In this document: positions 19,069-27,800 of the stretch, piece by piece
How the letters are laid out: each line of letters starts with the position of its first letter
How positions within the stretch are numbered: position 1 is the first letter of the stretch
Source: Planctomycetota bacterium
Lineage (GTDB): Bacteria > Planctomycetota > SZUA-567 > H5-PLA8
Direction: 5' to 3'
Length of the DNA stretch: 64,000 bases
Assembly (NCBI GenBank): GCA_027493525.1
Contig: JAOSKN010000002.1
Location: 848,288-912,287, forward strand
The notes under the pieces: generated by a model
Told to the model about the DNA's origin: nothing
Databases searched by the model: none
The model's input: the letters and a program-made list of their open reading frames with translations, nothing else
Position numbers and translations under genes: made by a program

Positions 19069-19419
19069 CTATTCGCTTTCCGAAGCGGACTCGCCGAAGC
19101 TGGCCCGCGCCACATCGGGACCGTGGTGCATTTCCATGATGCGGTGCAGTCCGACGAGCTTGAGCACGGTCTTCACCCGTTCGTGCACGCCGGCGAGCTT
19201 GAGGATCGCGAGGTTTTCGTAGCAGAGCAGATGCAGGGTCACGACGGCCCCGACCTGCAAGGATGAAATCTGGTCGATTGCGCTCAGATCGGCGACGAAC
19301 TTCCGCTCGCCGTCCACGGTCAGCAACTGCTCGACGATCTCGGAGGTTTCCTGTGGCGCGGCGAGATCCTGGCTGGTCAGGCGCAGGATCACGACATCCT
19401 TGATCTTCTGGATTTCCAT
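19069..19419 (-). CDS. STAS-domain (anti-anti-sigma factor-like) protein
   Basis: A single-domain STAS protein of 116 residues, typical length. The sequence alternates beta strands and helices, VVILRLTSQDL, EIVEQLLTVDGERKFVADLS and the phosphoacceptor region AIDQISSLQVGAVVTLH, with Ser52/Ser53 at the site phosphorylated in SpoIIAA-like proteins. In other bacteria such proteins bind a serine kinase/anti-sigma factor and control partner switching. No kinase partner of the RsbW type is adjacent, but an ECF sigma gene follows 128 bases downstream. It lies 39 bases after accD on the same strand and may be the last gene of the gap-rpe-accD run. Confidence 0.85.
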   Translation of the reverse strand: MEIQKIKDVVILRLTSQDLAAPQETSEIVEQLLTVDGERKFVADLSAIDQISSLQVGAVVTLHLLCYENLAILKLAGVHERVKTVLKLVGLHRIMEMHHGPDVARASFGESASESE

Positions 19420-19458
19420 GCCGTGCTCCGCATCCCGTACCCGTTCGATACACGCTGC

Positions 19459-20454
19459 TCAGGCCGTGCGCTTCTTCCTGGCCGTCTTGCGCGCGGCGGC
19501 GCGCGGGGCGCGGCGCCGCTCTTCCTTCTTGACGGCCGGCTCGGGCTCGAGCGGCGGCGCATCGAGCGCCGGCGCGGGGCGGCGCGGGCCGCTCCTGCCG
19601 TAGGCGCCTCGCGCATAGCCCAGGAGCCGGCTCAAGGTCGGGCGCAGGTCCTTGCGCGGCACGACCATGTCGATTTGCCCGTACTTGAGCAGGAACTCGG
19701 AGGTCTGGAAGCCTTCCGGCAGCCGCACCTTGATGGTCTGTTCGATCACGCGCGCGCCGGTGAAGCCGATCATCGCCCCGGGTTCCCCGACGATCACGTC
19801 GGCGAGGAAGGCGAAGCTGGCGGAGACGCCGGCGAGGGTCGGATCGCTGAGGATCGTGTAGTAGCCGAGGCCGGCCTCGTTGTGCCGCTGCAGGGCCGCG
19901 GAGGTTTTGGCCATCTGCATCAGGGAGAGCGCGCCTTCCTGCATGCGCGCGCCGCCGCTGCAGCAGACGATCGCCACCGGCCAGCCCTTCGCCGTGCCGT
20001 GTTCGATGGCGCGCGCGATCTTTTCGCCGACCACCGAGCCCATCGAGGCCCCGATGAACTGGAAGTCCATCACGCAGAAGACCAGCGGCTGCCCTTCGAT
20101 GCGCCCTTCGCCGCAGAGCACGGCCTCCTTCTCGCCCGACTTCGCGCGCCCTTCGTCCAGACTCTGGAGGTAGCTCTTGTGCGCCTTGAAGCCGAGCGCG
20201 TCGACGGTTTCGAGGTTATCGAAGAGTTCGACCCAGGAGCCTTCGTCCAGGGTGATCTCGACTCGCTTGCGCGCGTTGACGCGGAAGTGGAAGTCGCAGT
20301 GCTTGCAGCAGTAGAAGTGCCGTTCGATGTCGCCGACGAAGAGGGTCTGGCCGCATTCGGCGTTGCCGCATTTGCGGAATTGCGCCTCGGTCTGGACGTT
20401 GCGGCGTCCCCCGTTGCTCTCTTCGCGCGCGGCGCGTCGTCCGGTCAGGGCCAC
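19459..20454 (-). CDS. accD: Acetyl-CoA carboxylase carboxyltransferase beta subunit
   Basis: Carries out, with AccA, transfer of the carboxyl group from biotin to acetyl-CoA in fatty-acid synthesis. The 331-residue protein has the N-terminal four-cysteine zinc ribbon (Cys29, Cys34, Cys50, Cys53) and the crotonase-type core. Diagnostic stretches include VFCVMDFQFIGASMGSVVGE, VCCSGGARMQEGALSLMQMA and GEPGAMIGFTGARVIEQTI. The C-terminus carries an unusual basic extension of about 45 residues rich in Arg, Lys, Pro and Ala, not found in the enterobacterial protein. It follows rpe by 20 bases in a leftward run gap-rpe-accD. No accA is visible. Confidence 0.95.
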   Translation of the reverse strand: MALTGRRAAREESNGGRRNVQTEAQFRKCGNAECGQTLFVGDIERHFYCCKHCDFHFRVNARKRVEITLDEGSWVELFDNLETVDALGFKAHKSYLQSLDEGRAKSGEKEAVLCGEGRIEGQPLVFCVMDFQFIGASMGSVVGEKIARAIEHGTAKGWPVAIVCCSGGARMQEGALSLMQMAKTSAALQRHNEAGLGYYTILSDPTLAGVSASFAFLADVIVGEPGAMIGFTGARVIEQTIKVRLPEGFQTSEFLLKYGQIDMVVPRKDLRPTLSRLLGYARGAYGRSGPRRPAPALDAPPLEPEPAVKKEERRRAPRAAARKTARKKRTA

Positions 20455-20474
20455 TGGTTCAGCTCTTGGGTTGG

Positions 20475-21128
20475 TCAGCTTCCGCGGAGGCCGCGGATGG
20501 CCTTCTTGTAATCCGTCTCGCCGAAGACGGCGGTCGCGGCGACGATCACCTGCGCGCCGGCCTCGCGGACCGCCGCGGCGTTCTCGTCCTTCACGCCGCC
20601 GTCGATCTCGAGGAGCAGCTTCGGGCCGAAGCGCTCGCGGGCCTCCTTATACTTCGGCAGGCATTGCGTCATCATCTGCTGCCCGCTGAAGCCGGGGTTG
20701 ACGGTCATGATCAGGAGCATCTCGAGGATGTCCTTGAACGGATCGGCGGCCCAGACGGCGGTGGCGGGTTTGAGCGCCAGCGCGGCCTTCGCGCCGTGCT
20801 TCATGGCGAGCTCCAGCGCCTGCCGCGGGTTGCCTTCGGCTTCCGGGTGCACGCTGATCCAGTCGGCGCCGCCCTTCACGAAGCGCTCCACGTAGCGCTC
20901 GGGCTGCTGGATCATCAGGTGGCAGTCCAGCGGCAGGTCGGTCAGCCGGTTCAGGGCCTCGACGACGAACGGCCCGAAGGTCATGTTCGGGACGAAGTGC
21001 CCGTCCATGACGTCCACGTGGAGCCAGTCGGCGCCGGCCGCTTCGATCGCCTGCAGCTCGTCCTTCAGCCTGGCCCAGTCCGCCGAGATGACCGACGGGG
21101 CGATCAGCGTCTTCCCGTTGCCTGCCAT
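20475..21128 (-). CDS. rpe: Ribulose-phosphate 3-epimerase
   Basis: Interconverts D-ribulose 5-phosphate and D-xylulose 5-phosphate in the pentose phosphate pathway; a cytosolic TIM barrel of 217 residues, normal length. It shows IAPSVISADWARL at the first strand, the metal/acid site WLHVDVMDGHFVPNMTFGP near 35-53, DCHLMIQQPERYV near 68-80, the phosphate loop MTVNPGFSGQ near 140-149 and EIDGGVKDEN near 173-182. It lies 52 bases after gap and 20 before accD, a carbon-metabolism run transcribed together. Confidence 0.95.
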   Translation of the reverse strand: MAGNGKTLIAPSVISADWARLKDELQAIEAAGADWLHVDVMDGHFVPNMTFGPFVVEALNRLTDLPLDCHLMIQQPERYVERFVKGGADWISVHPEAEGNPRQALELAMKHGAKAALALKPATAVWAADPFKDILEMLLIMTVNPGFSGQQMMTQCLPKYKEARERFGPKLLLEIDGGVKDENAAAVREAGAQVIVAATAVFGETDYKKAIRGLRGS

Positions 21129-21180
21129 GGTTCAGGCTCCTTCGATGGGCGCCACTGGCCTGGGCCGGCGGCTTTGCGGC

Positions 21181-22200
21181 TCAGCCCAGCTTGTGCGCCA
21201 GTTCCATCAGGTCGGCCATGCGGTTCGAGAACCCGCACTCGTTGTCGTACCAGCTCACGACCTTCAGGATGCGCTTGTCGAGGACCGCGGTGAGGCTGGC
21301 GTCCACGATGCTGGAGTTCGTGTTGCCCAGGATGTCGCTGCTGACGATGGGATCCTCGGTATAGCCCAGGATGCCCTTCAGCGGGCCTTCGGAGGCGGCT
21401 TTCAGCGCGCCCTTGACCTCGTCGGCGGTCACGTCCTTGGACAGTTCGAGGCTGCAGTCGATCAGCGAGCCGTCGGGCACGGGGACGCGGAAGGAGAGCC
21501 CCTCGACCTTGCCCATCAGATCCGGGATCACCGCGCCGATGGCCTTCGACATGCCGGTGGTGGTGGGGATGATGTTCACCGCCGCGGCGCGCGCTCGGCG
21601 CAGGTCGCTGTGGATCATGTCCGCGATGCGCTGGTCGTTGGTGTAGGCGTGGATCGTCGTGATCATGCCCTTCACCAGGCCGAACTTCTCGTGGATCACC
21701 TTCAGCAGCGGCGCGGTGCAGTTCGTGGTGCAGCTCGCGTTCGAGAAGGTCTTGTGTTCGGCCTTGAGCTGGCCGTGATTGACGCCCATCACGATCGTCG
21801 CGTCGATCTTGTCCTTGGCGGGCGCGCTGAGCAGGACCTTCTTCGCGCCGGCGGCCAGGTGGTCGCCGTAGCCGCCCTTGGGGGACGACTTCTCGGTGAA
21901 GAAGCCCGTGCACTCGCAGGCGATCTCGACGCCCAGGTCCTTCCAGGGCAGTTCCTTCGGGGCGCGCACGGCCAGGATCGGGATCTTCCTGCCGTTGACG
22001 ATCAGGTTCGTGCCTTCGTGACCCACCTCGCCCGGGAACTGCCGGTGCACCGAGTCGTACTTGAGGATGTGCGCCAGGGAGGCGGCGTCGGAGAGATCGT
22101 TGATGGCGACGACGTCGAAGGCGCTCCCGCGGCTGGACAGCACGCGGAAGAGCAGCCGGCCGATGCGGCCGAACCCGTTGATGGCGACTTTGATGCCCAT
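21181..22200 (-). CDS. gap: Glyceraldehyde-3-phosphate dehydrogenase, type I
   Basis: Glycolytic enzyme converting glyceraldehyde 3-phosphate to 1,3-bisphosphoglycerate with NAD+. The 339-residue sequence is canonical: nucleotide-binding INGFGRIGRLLFR at 7-19, the active-site SNASCTTNC with Cys157, THIAYTNDQ-like TTIHAYTNDQRIAD, AAAVNIIPTTTG and the C-terminal WYDNECGFSNRMADL. It is first in the leftward run gap-rpe-accD. The 209-base spacer to the divergent small gene at 22410 must hold its promoter. I see no cofactor-switching substitution that would make it NADP-specific with certainty. Confidence 0.97.
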   Translation of the reverse strand: MGIKVAINGFGRIGRLLFRVLSSRGSAFDVVAINDLSDAASLAHILKYDSVHRQFPGEVGHEGTNLIVNGRKIPILAVRAPKELPWKDLGVEIACECTGFFTEKSSPKGGYGDHLAAGAKKVLLSAPAKDKIDATIVMGVNHGQLKAEHKTFSNASCTTNCTAPLLKVIHEKFGLVKGMITTIHAYTNDQRIADMIHSDLRRARAAAVNIIPTTTGMSKAIGAVIPDLMGKVEGLSFRVPVPDGSLIDCSLELSKDVTADEVKGALKAASEGPLKGILGYTEDPIVSSDILGNTNSSIVDASLTAVLDKRILKVVSWYDNECGFSNRMADLMELAHKLG

Positions 22201-22409
22201 GGCGTTGCATTCCCCTGACTTGGACCGACTCCCGCAGCCCCGGTCGCGTCGCCCGGGCGGCGGGCTGCTCCTCGCGCTCCGTGCGAAGGTGCCAAGATAG
22301 TGCGGACCCCGCTCAAGTCAAAGGCGTTGCGCACCTGGAAGGCGTCCCGTATCCTGAGCCGAGCCCAAACGCCCGCGCCCGCACGCGCGCCTCGACCGGG
22401 AGCCCCAGC

Positions 22410-22655
22410 ATGGCCGACCAGGAAGACGAAATCGGCTGGACCCTCTGCGTCTACGCCCACCGCGGCTTGCCGCCCGACCGGCAGGACTTCACCGACCTCG
22501 CCAAAGCCGAGAAGGCCTTCGAGCAGGCCAAGAGCGCCGCGATCCTGTTCCAGACCCGCCCGCCCATCAAGGGGCTCGGCTGGGTCAAGTTGAAGCAGAA
22601 GGACTTTCCAACACCGGCGCCCGCGGCCAAGCCCGAGCCGGCCGCGAAGGCGTGA
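22410..22655 (+). CDS. Small soluble protein of unknown function
   Basis: 81 residues, starting at ATG 22410 with GGGAG about 6 bases before it. It begins acidic (MADQEDEIGWTLCVYAHRGL), contains a short amphipathic stretch LAKAEKAFEQAKSAAILFQT and ends in a Pro/Ala/Lys tail. It has no signal peptide or membrane helix, and no family is recognised. It precedes the dihydrodipicolinate-synthase-like gene by 45 bases on the same strand and is divergent from gap. Coding potential is supported by its ribosome binding site and GC-rich third positions. Confidence 0.6.
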   Translation: MADQEDEIGWTLCVYAHRGLPPDRQDFTDLAKAEKAFEQAKSAAILFQTRPPIKGLGWVKLKQKDFPTPAPAAKPEPAAKA

Positions 22656-22700
22656 GCGCGGCGCGCGCGCGCCGGATTCGCACAGACCAGGAACCAGACC

Positions 22701-23765
22701 ATGGCCGTCCCTTTCCAGCCCTCCGGCGCGTGGACCGCGCTGATCACTCCGTTCGAGCCGCAAGGGCGCCTGGACCGCGAGGCCTACCGGCGCCTGATCG
22801 AGTTCCAGCTCGCGCAGGGCATCGACGGGCTCGTCCCGGCCGGCACGACCGGCGAGTCCCCCACGCTGACCTGGGACGAACATAACGAGATCATCGAGGC
22901 CGCCGTCCAGGCCGCCGCGGGTAAGACCCCCGTCCTGGCCGGCACCGGCTCCAACAGCACCGACGAGGCCGTCGCCGCCACCAAGCACGCCCGGGAGGCC
23001 GGCGCCAGCGCCGTGCTGCTGGTGGACTGCTACTACAACAAGCCTTCGAGCCTCGAACTGCGCGTGGAGTACTACGAGCGCGTGCTGACGTGGGTGCCCG
23101 AAATCCCCATCGTGCCCTACATCATTCCCGGCCGCAGCGTGTCGGCGCTCGCCGCCGCGGACCTGGCGATCCTGCACCGCGGCCACCCCAAGCGGGTGCC
23201 GGCCGTGAAGGAGGCCACCGGCGACCTGGAGCGCATGAAGGAGGACCGCGCGCTGGCCGGCCCGGGCCTGGCGATTCTCAGCGGCGACGACCCGCTCACG
23301 CTGGACATGATGCGGGAACCGGGAATCGCCGCGGCGGGCGTGATCTCGGTGATGACCAACCTTTTCCCCGCGCCGGTCCGCGCGATGGTCGCCGCGCAGC
23401 GCGAAGGGCGGGCCGCGGAAGCCCAGGCCTGCGCGAAGAAGCTGGCGCCCGTCTTCGACTTGGTCGTCTGCGGCGTCAAGAACGAGCGGAAGCTTCCCGA
23501 CGGCCGGAGCATCGACGTGCAGGACAAGTTCCCCAATCCGGTCCCGGTCAAGACGATGATGGCCGGCCTGGGCCTGCCCGCCGGCTCCTGCCGCCCGCCG
23601 CTGGGCCGCATGACCGCGCCGGCCGTCGAGCGCTGCCGCCAGGCCTTGCGCGAGGTGTACGCGGCCGCGCCGGAATTCTTCAAGCCGCTCGAGGAAACCT
23701 TCGGCGTCCACGCCGGCGACCGGCTGCGGGACGACGCGGCGTGGAAGGCGCTGGCGCGGGCCTGA
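22701..23765 (+). CDS. Dihydrodipicolinate synthase/N-acetylneuraminate lyase family aldolase
   Basis: Class I aldolase TIM barrel. The family residues are present: the pyruvate-binding PAGTTGESPT loop near 46-55, the YYNKP segment near 113-117, Tyr140 in the VPYIIPGRS motif and the Schiff-base Lys170 in VPAVKEATGD. At 354 residues it is about 60 longer than DapA of E. coli, the extra being C-terminal. It could make dihydrodipicolinate for lysine and peptidoglycan or cleave another 2-keto acid; no other lysine gene is nearby, so I leave the symbol blank. AGGA precedes the ATG by 7 bases. Confidence 0.85.
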   Translation: MAVPFQPSGAWTALITPFEPQGRLDREAYRRLIEFQLAQGIDGLVPAGTTGESPTLTWDEHNEIIEAAVQAAAGKTPVLAGTGSNSTDEAVAATKHAREAGASAVLLVDCYYNKPSSLELRVEYYERVLTWVPEIPIVPYIIPGRSVSALAAADLAILHRGHPKRVPAVKEATGDLERMKEDRALAGPGLAILSGDDPLTLDMMREPGIAAAGVISVMTNLFPAPVRAMVAAQREGRAAEAQACAKKLAPVFDLVVCGVKNERKLPDGRSIDVQDKFPNPVPVKTMMAGLGLPAGSCRPPLGRMTAPAVERCRQALREVYAAAPEFFKPLEETFGVHAGDRLRDDAAWKALARA

Positions 23766-23767
23766 GC

Positions 23768-24106
23768 ATGGCGCTCAAGGCCTGGATCACGCTCGCCTTC
23801 GGTTTCTGGGTGATCGCCGGCGGCGTCTGGCGCTACGTGCAGGCCGAGAGCGCGAACGCGCTGGGATTCGGCCTGTTCATGGGCGTCCAGGCGCTGGCAG
23901 GCGCGGCGCTCTTCTTCGTGAACAAGCCGCTCGCGGGCCGGATCGTCGCCGGCGTGGCGGTGCTTTTCGTGGGCGGGTTTTTCGCCGTCAAGGGCCCAAA
24001 GGAAGGCTTCGACGCGCGCGTCGCGATCACCCTCGCCGCCAGCCTGATCGAGGCGCTGGTCCTGGTCCTGCCGCTCAAGCGCGCGCCGGAACCTGAAGCC
24101 GCCTGA
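23768..24106 (+). CDS. Small four-helix membrane protein
   Basis: 112 residues starting two bases after the aldolase stop, so translated as part of the same transcript. About four hydrophobic helices fill the sequence (AWITLAFGFWVIAGGVW, FGLFMGVQALAGAALFFV, IVAGVAVLFVGGFFAV, ITLAASLIEALVLVLPL), with short charged loops and a KRAPEPEAA tail. Size and layout resemble TMEM14-like proteins, but I cannot confirm homology by eye. It is convergent with the hypothetical gene ending at 24117. Confidence 0.65.
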   Translation: MALKAWITLAFGFWVIAGGVWRYVQAESANALGFGLFMGVQALAGAALFFVNKPLAGRIVAGVAVLFVGGFFAVKGPKEGFDARVAITLAASLIEALVLVLPLKRAPEPEAA

Positions 24107-24116
24107 GCAAGAACGC

Positions 24117-24728
24117 TCAGCCGGTCTCCGCGTCGGGCGGCCTGCGTTTCTTCCTTTTTCTCTTCGCTGCGGGCTCGGGCTCCTCCGCGGGCGGCGTAGC
24201 GGCCGCGTATTTTTGGCGCAGCTTCTCCATCCGCTCCAGACATTCCTGGAGCATGTCTTCCAGTTCGTCCGGCTCGAAGATCACGCCTTCGACGTAGAAG
24301 ATGACCCGCTGCCCGTGCCCGTAGACGCAGGCGCCGGTGTTGCGGGTCTGGTCGATGATGGGGAAGGCGCAATCGGCGTTGCGGAAGCCGAAGATCGTCT
24401 GCTCGTACCAGGTCTCGTCCTCGTCCATGCCCGCGCGCTCGGTGACGCAGTATTCGTAGTCGAAGATCGCCAGTTCGTGCGCGCCGACGCGCCCGCGGTA
24501 GGGCCGGCGGAAGTTGCGTCTGGCGCCGCGGCGAAAGAAGCCCAGCTCGCGCAGGTCGGCGAAGAGTTCGTCGTGCTGCGCGGAGACCCGTTCCAGGCCC
24601 ATCGCTTTGAGGAGGCCTTCGACCGCGGGGTCGCGCGCCTCCTGGCGCTTGCGCTTCGCGCGCCGCTGCCACGCCGCTTCGAAACGCCGGGCCATCCAGC
24701 GGAGCAGATGGTAGATAAACCGGTCCAT
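24117..24728 (-). CDS. Hypothetical cytoplasmic protein with a Lys/Arg-rich tail
   Basis: 203 residues from the ATG at 24728 (a TTG 17 codons upstream is also open but gives an atypical leader). The N-terminus is helical and basic (MDRFIYHLLRWMARRFEAAW). The middle looks like a beta-rich domain with conserved-looking HELAIFDYEYCVTE, ETWYEQTIFGFRN and RVIFYVEGVIFEPDELEDML. The C-terminus is a charged tail ending in Lys/Arg runs. It recalls planctomycete proteins of unknown function; no catalytic motif is seen. It stands alone, convergent with the small membrane protein and divergent from the propeller gene. Confidence 0.65.
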   Translation of the reverse strand: MDRFIYHLLRWMARRFEAAWQRRAKRKRQEARDPAVEGLLKAMGLERVSAQHDELFADLRELGFFRRGARRNFRRPYRGRVGAHELAIFDYEYCVTERAGMDEDETWYEQTIFGFRNADCAFPIIDQTRNTGACVYGHGQRVIFYVEGVIFEPDELEDMLQECLERMEKLRQKYAAATPPAEEPEPAAKRKRKKRRPPDAETG

Positions 24729-24884
24729 GGCCAGGCATGCCCAGTGTGGGGGTTCGACGGCAGCCGGTTCATCCTGCAAAATCCTGGACTAAAAGCAAGA
24801 CAAGACATGGATTCCTGGTACGCTTTATGGGCGTTCCATGGCAGGGTATGAGGCGTAAGGCAACGTTCCGTCGGCGAGGCGGAT

Positions 24885-27800
24885 ATGCGCATGCCTTCAA
24901 GGTATTCGACACGGTCCTCACCGCCGTCCTGGCTGGCCGTATGCGTGGCGTTGCTCCTGGCCGGCGCGGCGTGGGGGGAAGACGCCGACTGGCCCGCCTG
25001 GCGTCACGACGCCCAGCGCAGCGCCGCGACGAGCCACGCGCTGCCCGAGCGGCTGCAACTCGCGTGGCGGGTTGACCTCCCGGCTCCGAAGCCCGCTTGG
25101 TATCACGAGCCCCGGCTGCAGTTCGACGCGGCCCCGCAGCCGGTGATCAAGGACGGCCGGCTCTTCGTGGCATCCAGTTCCAACGATGCCGTGTACGCGT
25201 TCGATGCCGTGAGCGGCAAGCCGTTGTGGCGCTTCCACGCCGAGGCGCCGGTGCGTCTCGCACCGCTGGCCTGGAAGGACTCGCTCTTCTTCGTCTGCGA
25301 CGACGGGTGGCTCTACGCGCTCGACGCCAAAGATGGGGCGCCGCGCTGGAAGTTCCGCGCCGGCCCCCCGGAGCGCGCGGTGCTCGGCAACGGCCGGCTG
25401 ATCGATGCCTGCCCCGCGCGCGGCGGCCCGGTGCTGGTGGACGGGACGCTCTACTGCGCCGCCGGCGTCTGGCCTTTCATGGGCGTCTTCGTCCACGCGC
25501 TGGACGCCGAAACCGGAAAGGTGCTCTGGACCAACGACCGCACGGGCGAGGAGTACCACACGCAGCCGCATCTTTCGTCCTCCTACGGCGGCCCCTCGCC
25601 TCAGGGCTATCTGGCGGCATCCGGCGAGGCGCTCATCCTGCCCAGCGGCCGCGCGCGGCCGGCGATTTTCGAGCGCGCCACGGGGGCCCTGAAGCCGTAC
25701 GCGAGCGGCTTCAAGGGCGGGTCCTGGTCGATCGCCTGCACGCCTCGCTGCATCGTGAACGGCGGCTGGATTTACGATCTCGGCTCCGGTGCGCTGGGAT
25801 ATCCCCTGGATCCCGAGCGGCCGGCCTGGGACCAGCAGGTCGTGGCGGAAGGAGAGACGCTGTATTCGGTCATCGGGACGGCCGTGAAGTTCGACCTGTC
25901 CCGCACGCCGCTGCCGCCCGACCTGGACCGGGCCGTCTGGCAGCGCATGCATTCGCCCAAGCTCAACGCCTTTTACAAACAACGGAATATTACCGGCTTC
26001 GAAGGCCGGTACAGGCTGGCGAAAGAAGACCTGCTCGAGGACTTCGAGGCCGCCCAATTCGCCACCCGCAAAGACCGCGCGCCTCGCCCCGAGCGGCTTC
26101 CGGAGTCCCCGGACCTGGAGGCGCTCTGGATCAAGGCCGGGACGCGCCTGTACGGCCATCGGGGCCAGACGCTGATGGCCCTGGACCTGCCTGCCGGTCG
26201 CGCATCCTGGCAGGCGGACATCGAAGGGCGCGTGGGCGCCATGGCCGCGGCCTCGGGGATGCTCTTCGTCTGTACGAAGGAAGGCCGGCTCTACGCCTTC
26301 GGCGCGCAGGCGGGAGCGCCTGCCGAGCCGGCGCCGCGGGTCGAGGCCCCCGCGCCCCTTGCCACGGAGATCCTGGAGCAGGCGCAGAGGCTGCTCGACG
26401 CCGCGCGCACGACGGAAGGCTACGCGCTCGTGCTGGGCTTGTCCGACGGGAAACTCCTGGAAGCCTTGGCGCGCCGCTCGAACCTCCGCCTGATCGGCGT
26501 GGACCGGGACGCCCAACGGATCGACGCGCTGCGCCGGCGCTACGACGCGGCCGGCCTGTACGGCGAGCGCCTCGCCCTGCGCACGGGCGACCCGGCCCGC
26601 TTCCCGTTCCCGCCGTACCTCGCGAACCTGATCCTCTCCGAGGATCCCATGTACCTCGCCGAACTCCTGCACGACCGGGAATCGCAGGCGCGTCTGTACG
26701 GCTGGCTGCGCCCCTACGGCGGGCGGATCCTGGCACCCTGCGAAGGCACGCTGCGCCAGGCGCTCCTCGACCGGCTGCTCGGGGCGCGGCTGGAGGGCGC
26801 CGAGGCCATGCTGGACGCCTGGGGCGTCTGCCTGGTGCGCGCCGGAGGGCTGCCGGGCGCGGGCGTCTGGACCCAGCAGCATGGCGACGCGGCCAACACC
26901 ATGTCCTCGCGGGACGAACTCGTCCAGGCGCCTTTCGGCGTGCTCTGGTACGGCGGCGACGCCGACGGCGACTTCTTCCCGGACCGGCACGCGCTGCGCC
27001 CGCGCCCGCAGGTCCTCGGCGGGCGGCTCTTCGTCGAGCATACGGAGCGCATCACGGCCTTGGACGTATACACGGGCCGCCGGCTGTGGCAGGCCGAACT
27101 CCCTGGGCATGCCCCGCAAAGCAGCTACGGCAACCGCATGGTTTCGACGCCGGAATGCCTCTATGCCCTCGGCGACGGAGGCTGTGCGTTGCTGGTTCCC
27201 GAGACGGGGAGGCCGAAGGCGGTTTTCAACCTGACGGGCTCGCCGGAATGGCGCCAGGTGGCCGTCTCCGGGGAATTCCTCGTCGCGTGCCTCGATCCGC
27301 TGCTCGGCGCGGACGCGGCCGCAGAGCAGCACCGGAAGCTGGAACTGGTCAGCTACCCCGAAGGTTCCCGTTCCTGGCCAGCTACTTCGAGCCGGCGGTT
27401 GGCTGTCCTGGACCGGCATACGGGCAGGCTGCTCTGGGAGCGCCCCGCCCGCCTCGCGTACCGGCATGCGGCGCTGGCCGCCGGGAAGGACCGGCTTTTC
27501 TGCGTCGACTACCTCCCCGAGTCCATTCGGAAGGCCCTGGGCCGCTCCGACAACCCGGCGCCGCGCCCGGCGCTGCTGGCCTTGAACCTGGAGACCGGCG
27601 CGGTGCTCTGGGAGCAGCCGCTCGAGATCGAAGGCACGTGGGTCGGGTACGACGCGCGGAGCGAAGCGCTGGTCGTCGGGCAGGACGCGCTGGGTATCGG
27701 ATTCCAGCCTGGGAAGGTCTCGGTCCGGAGCGCCGCGACGGGCCTGGAGGTCTGGTCGCGGGCTTCCCGCGAAGCCCACGGCTATCCGATCAGCGGCACG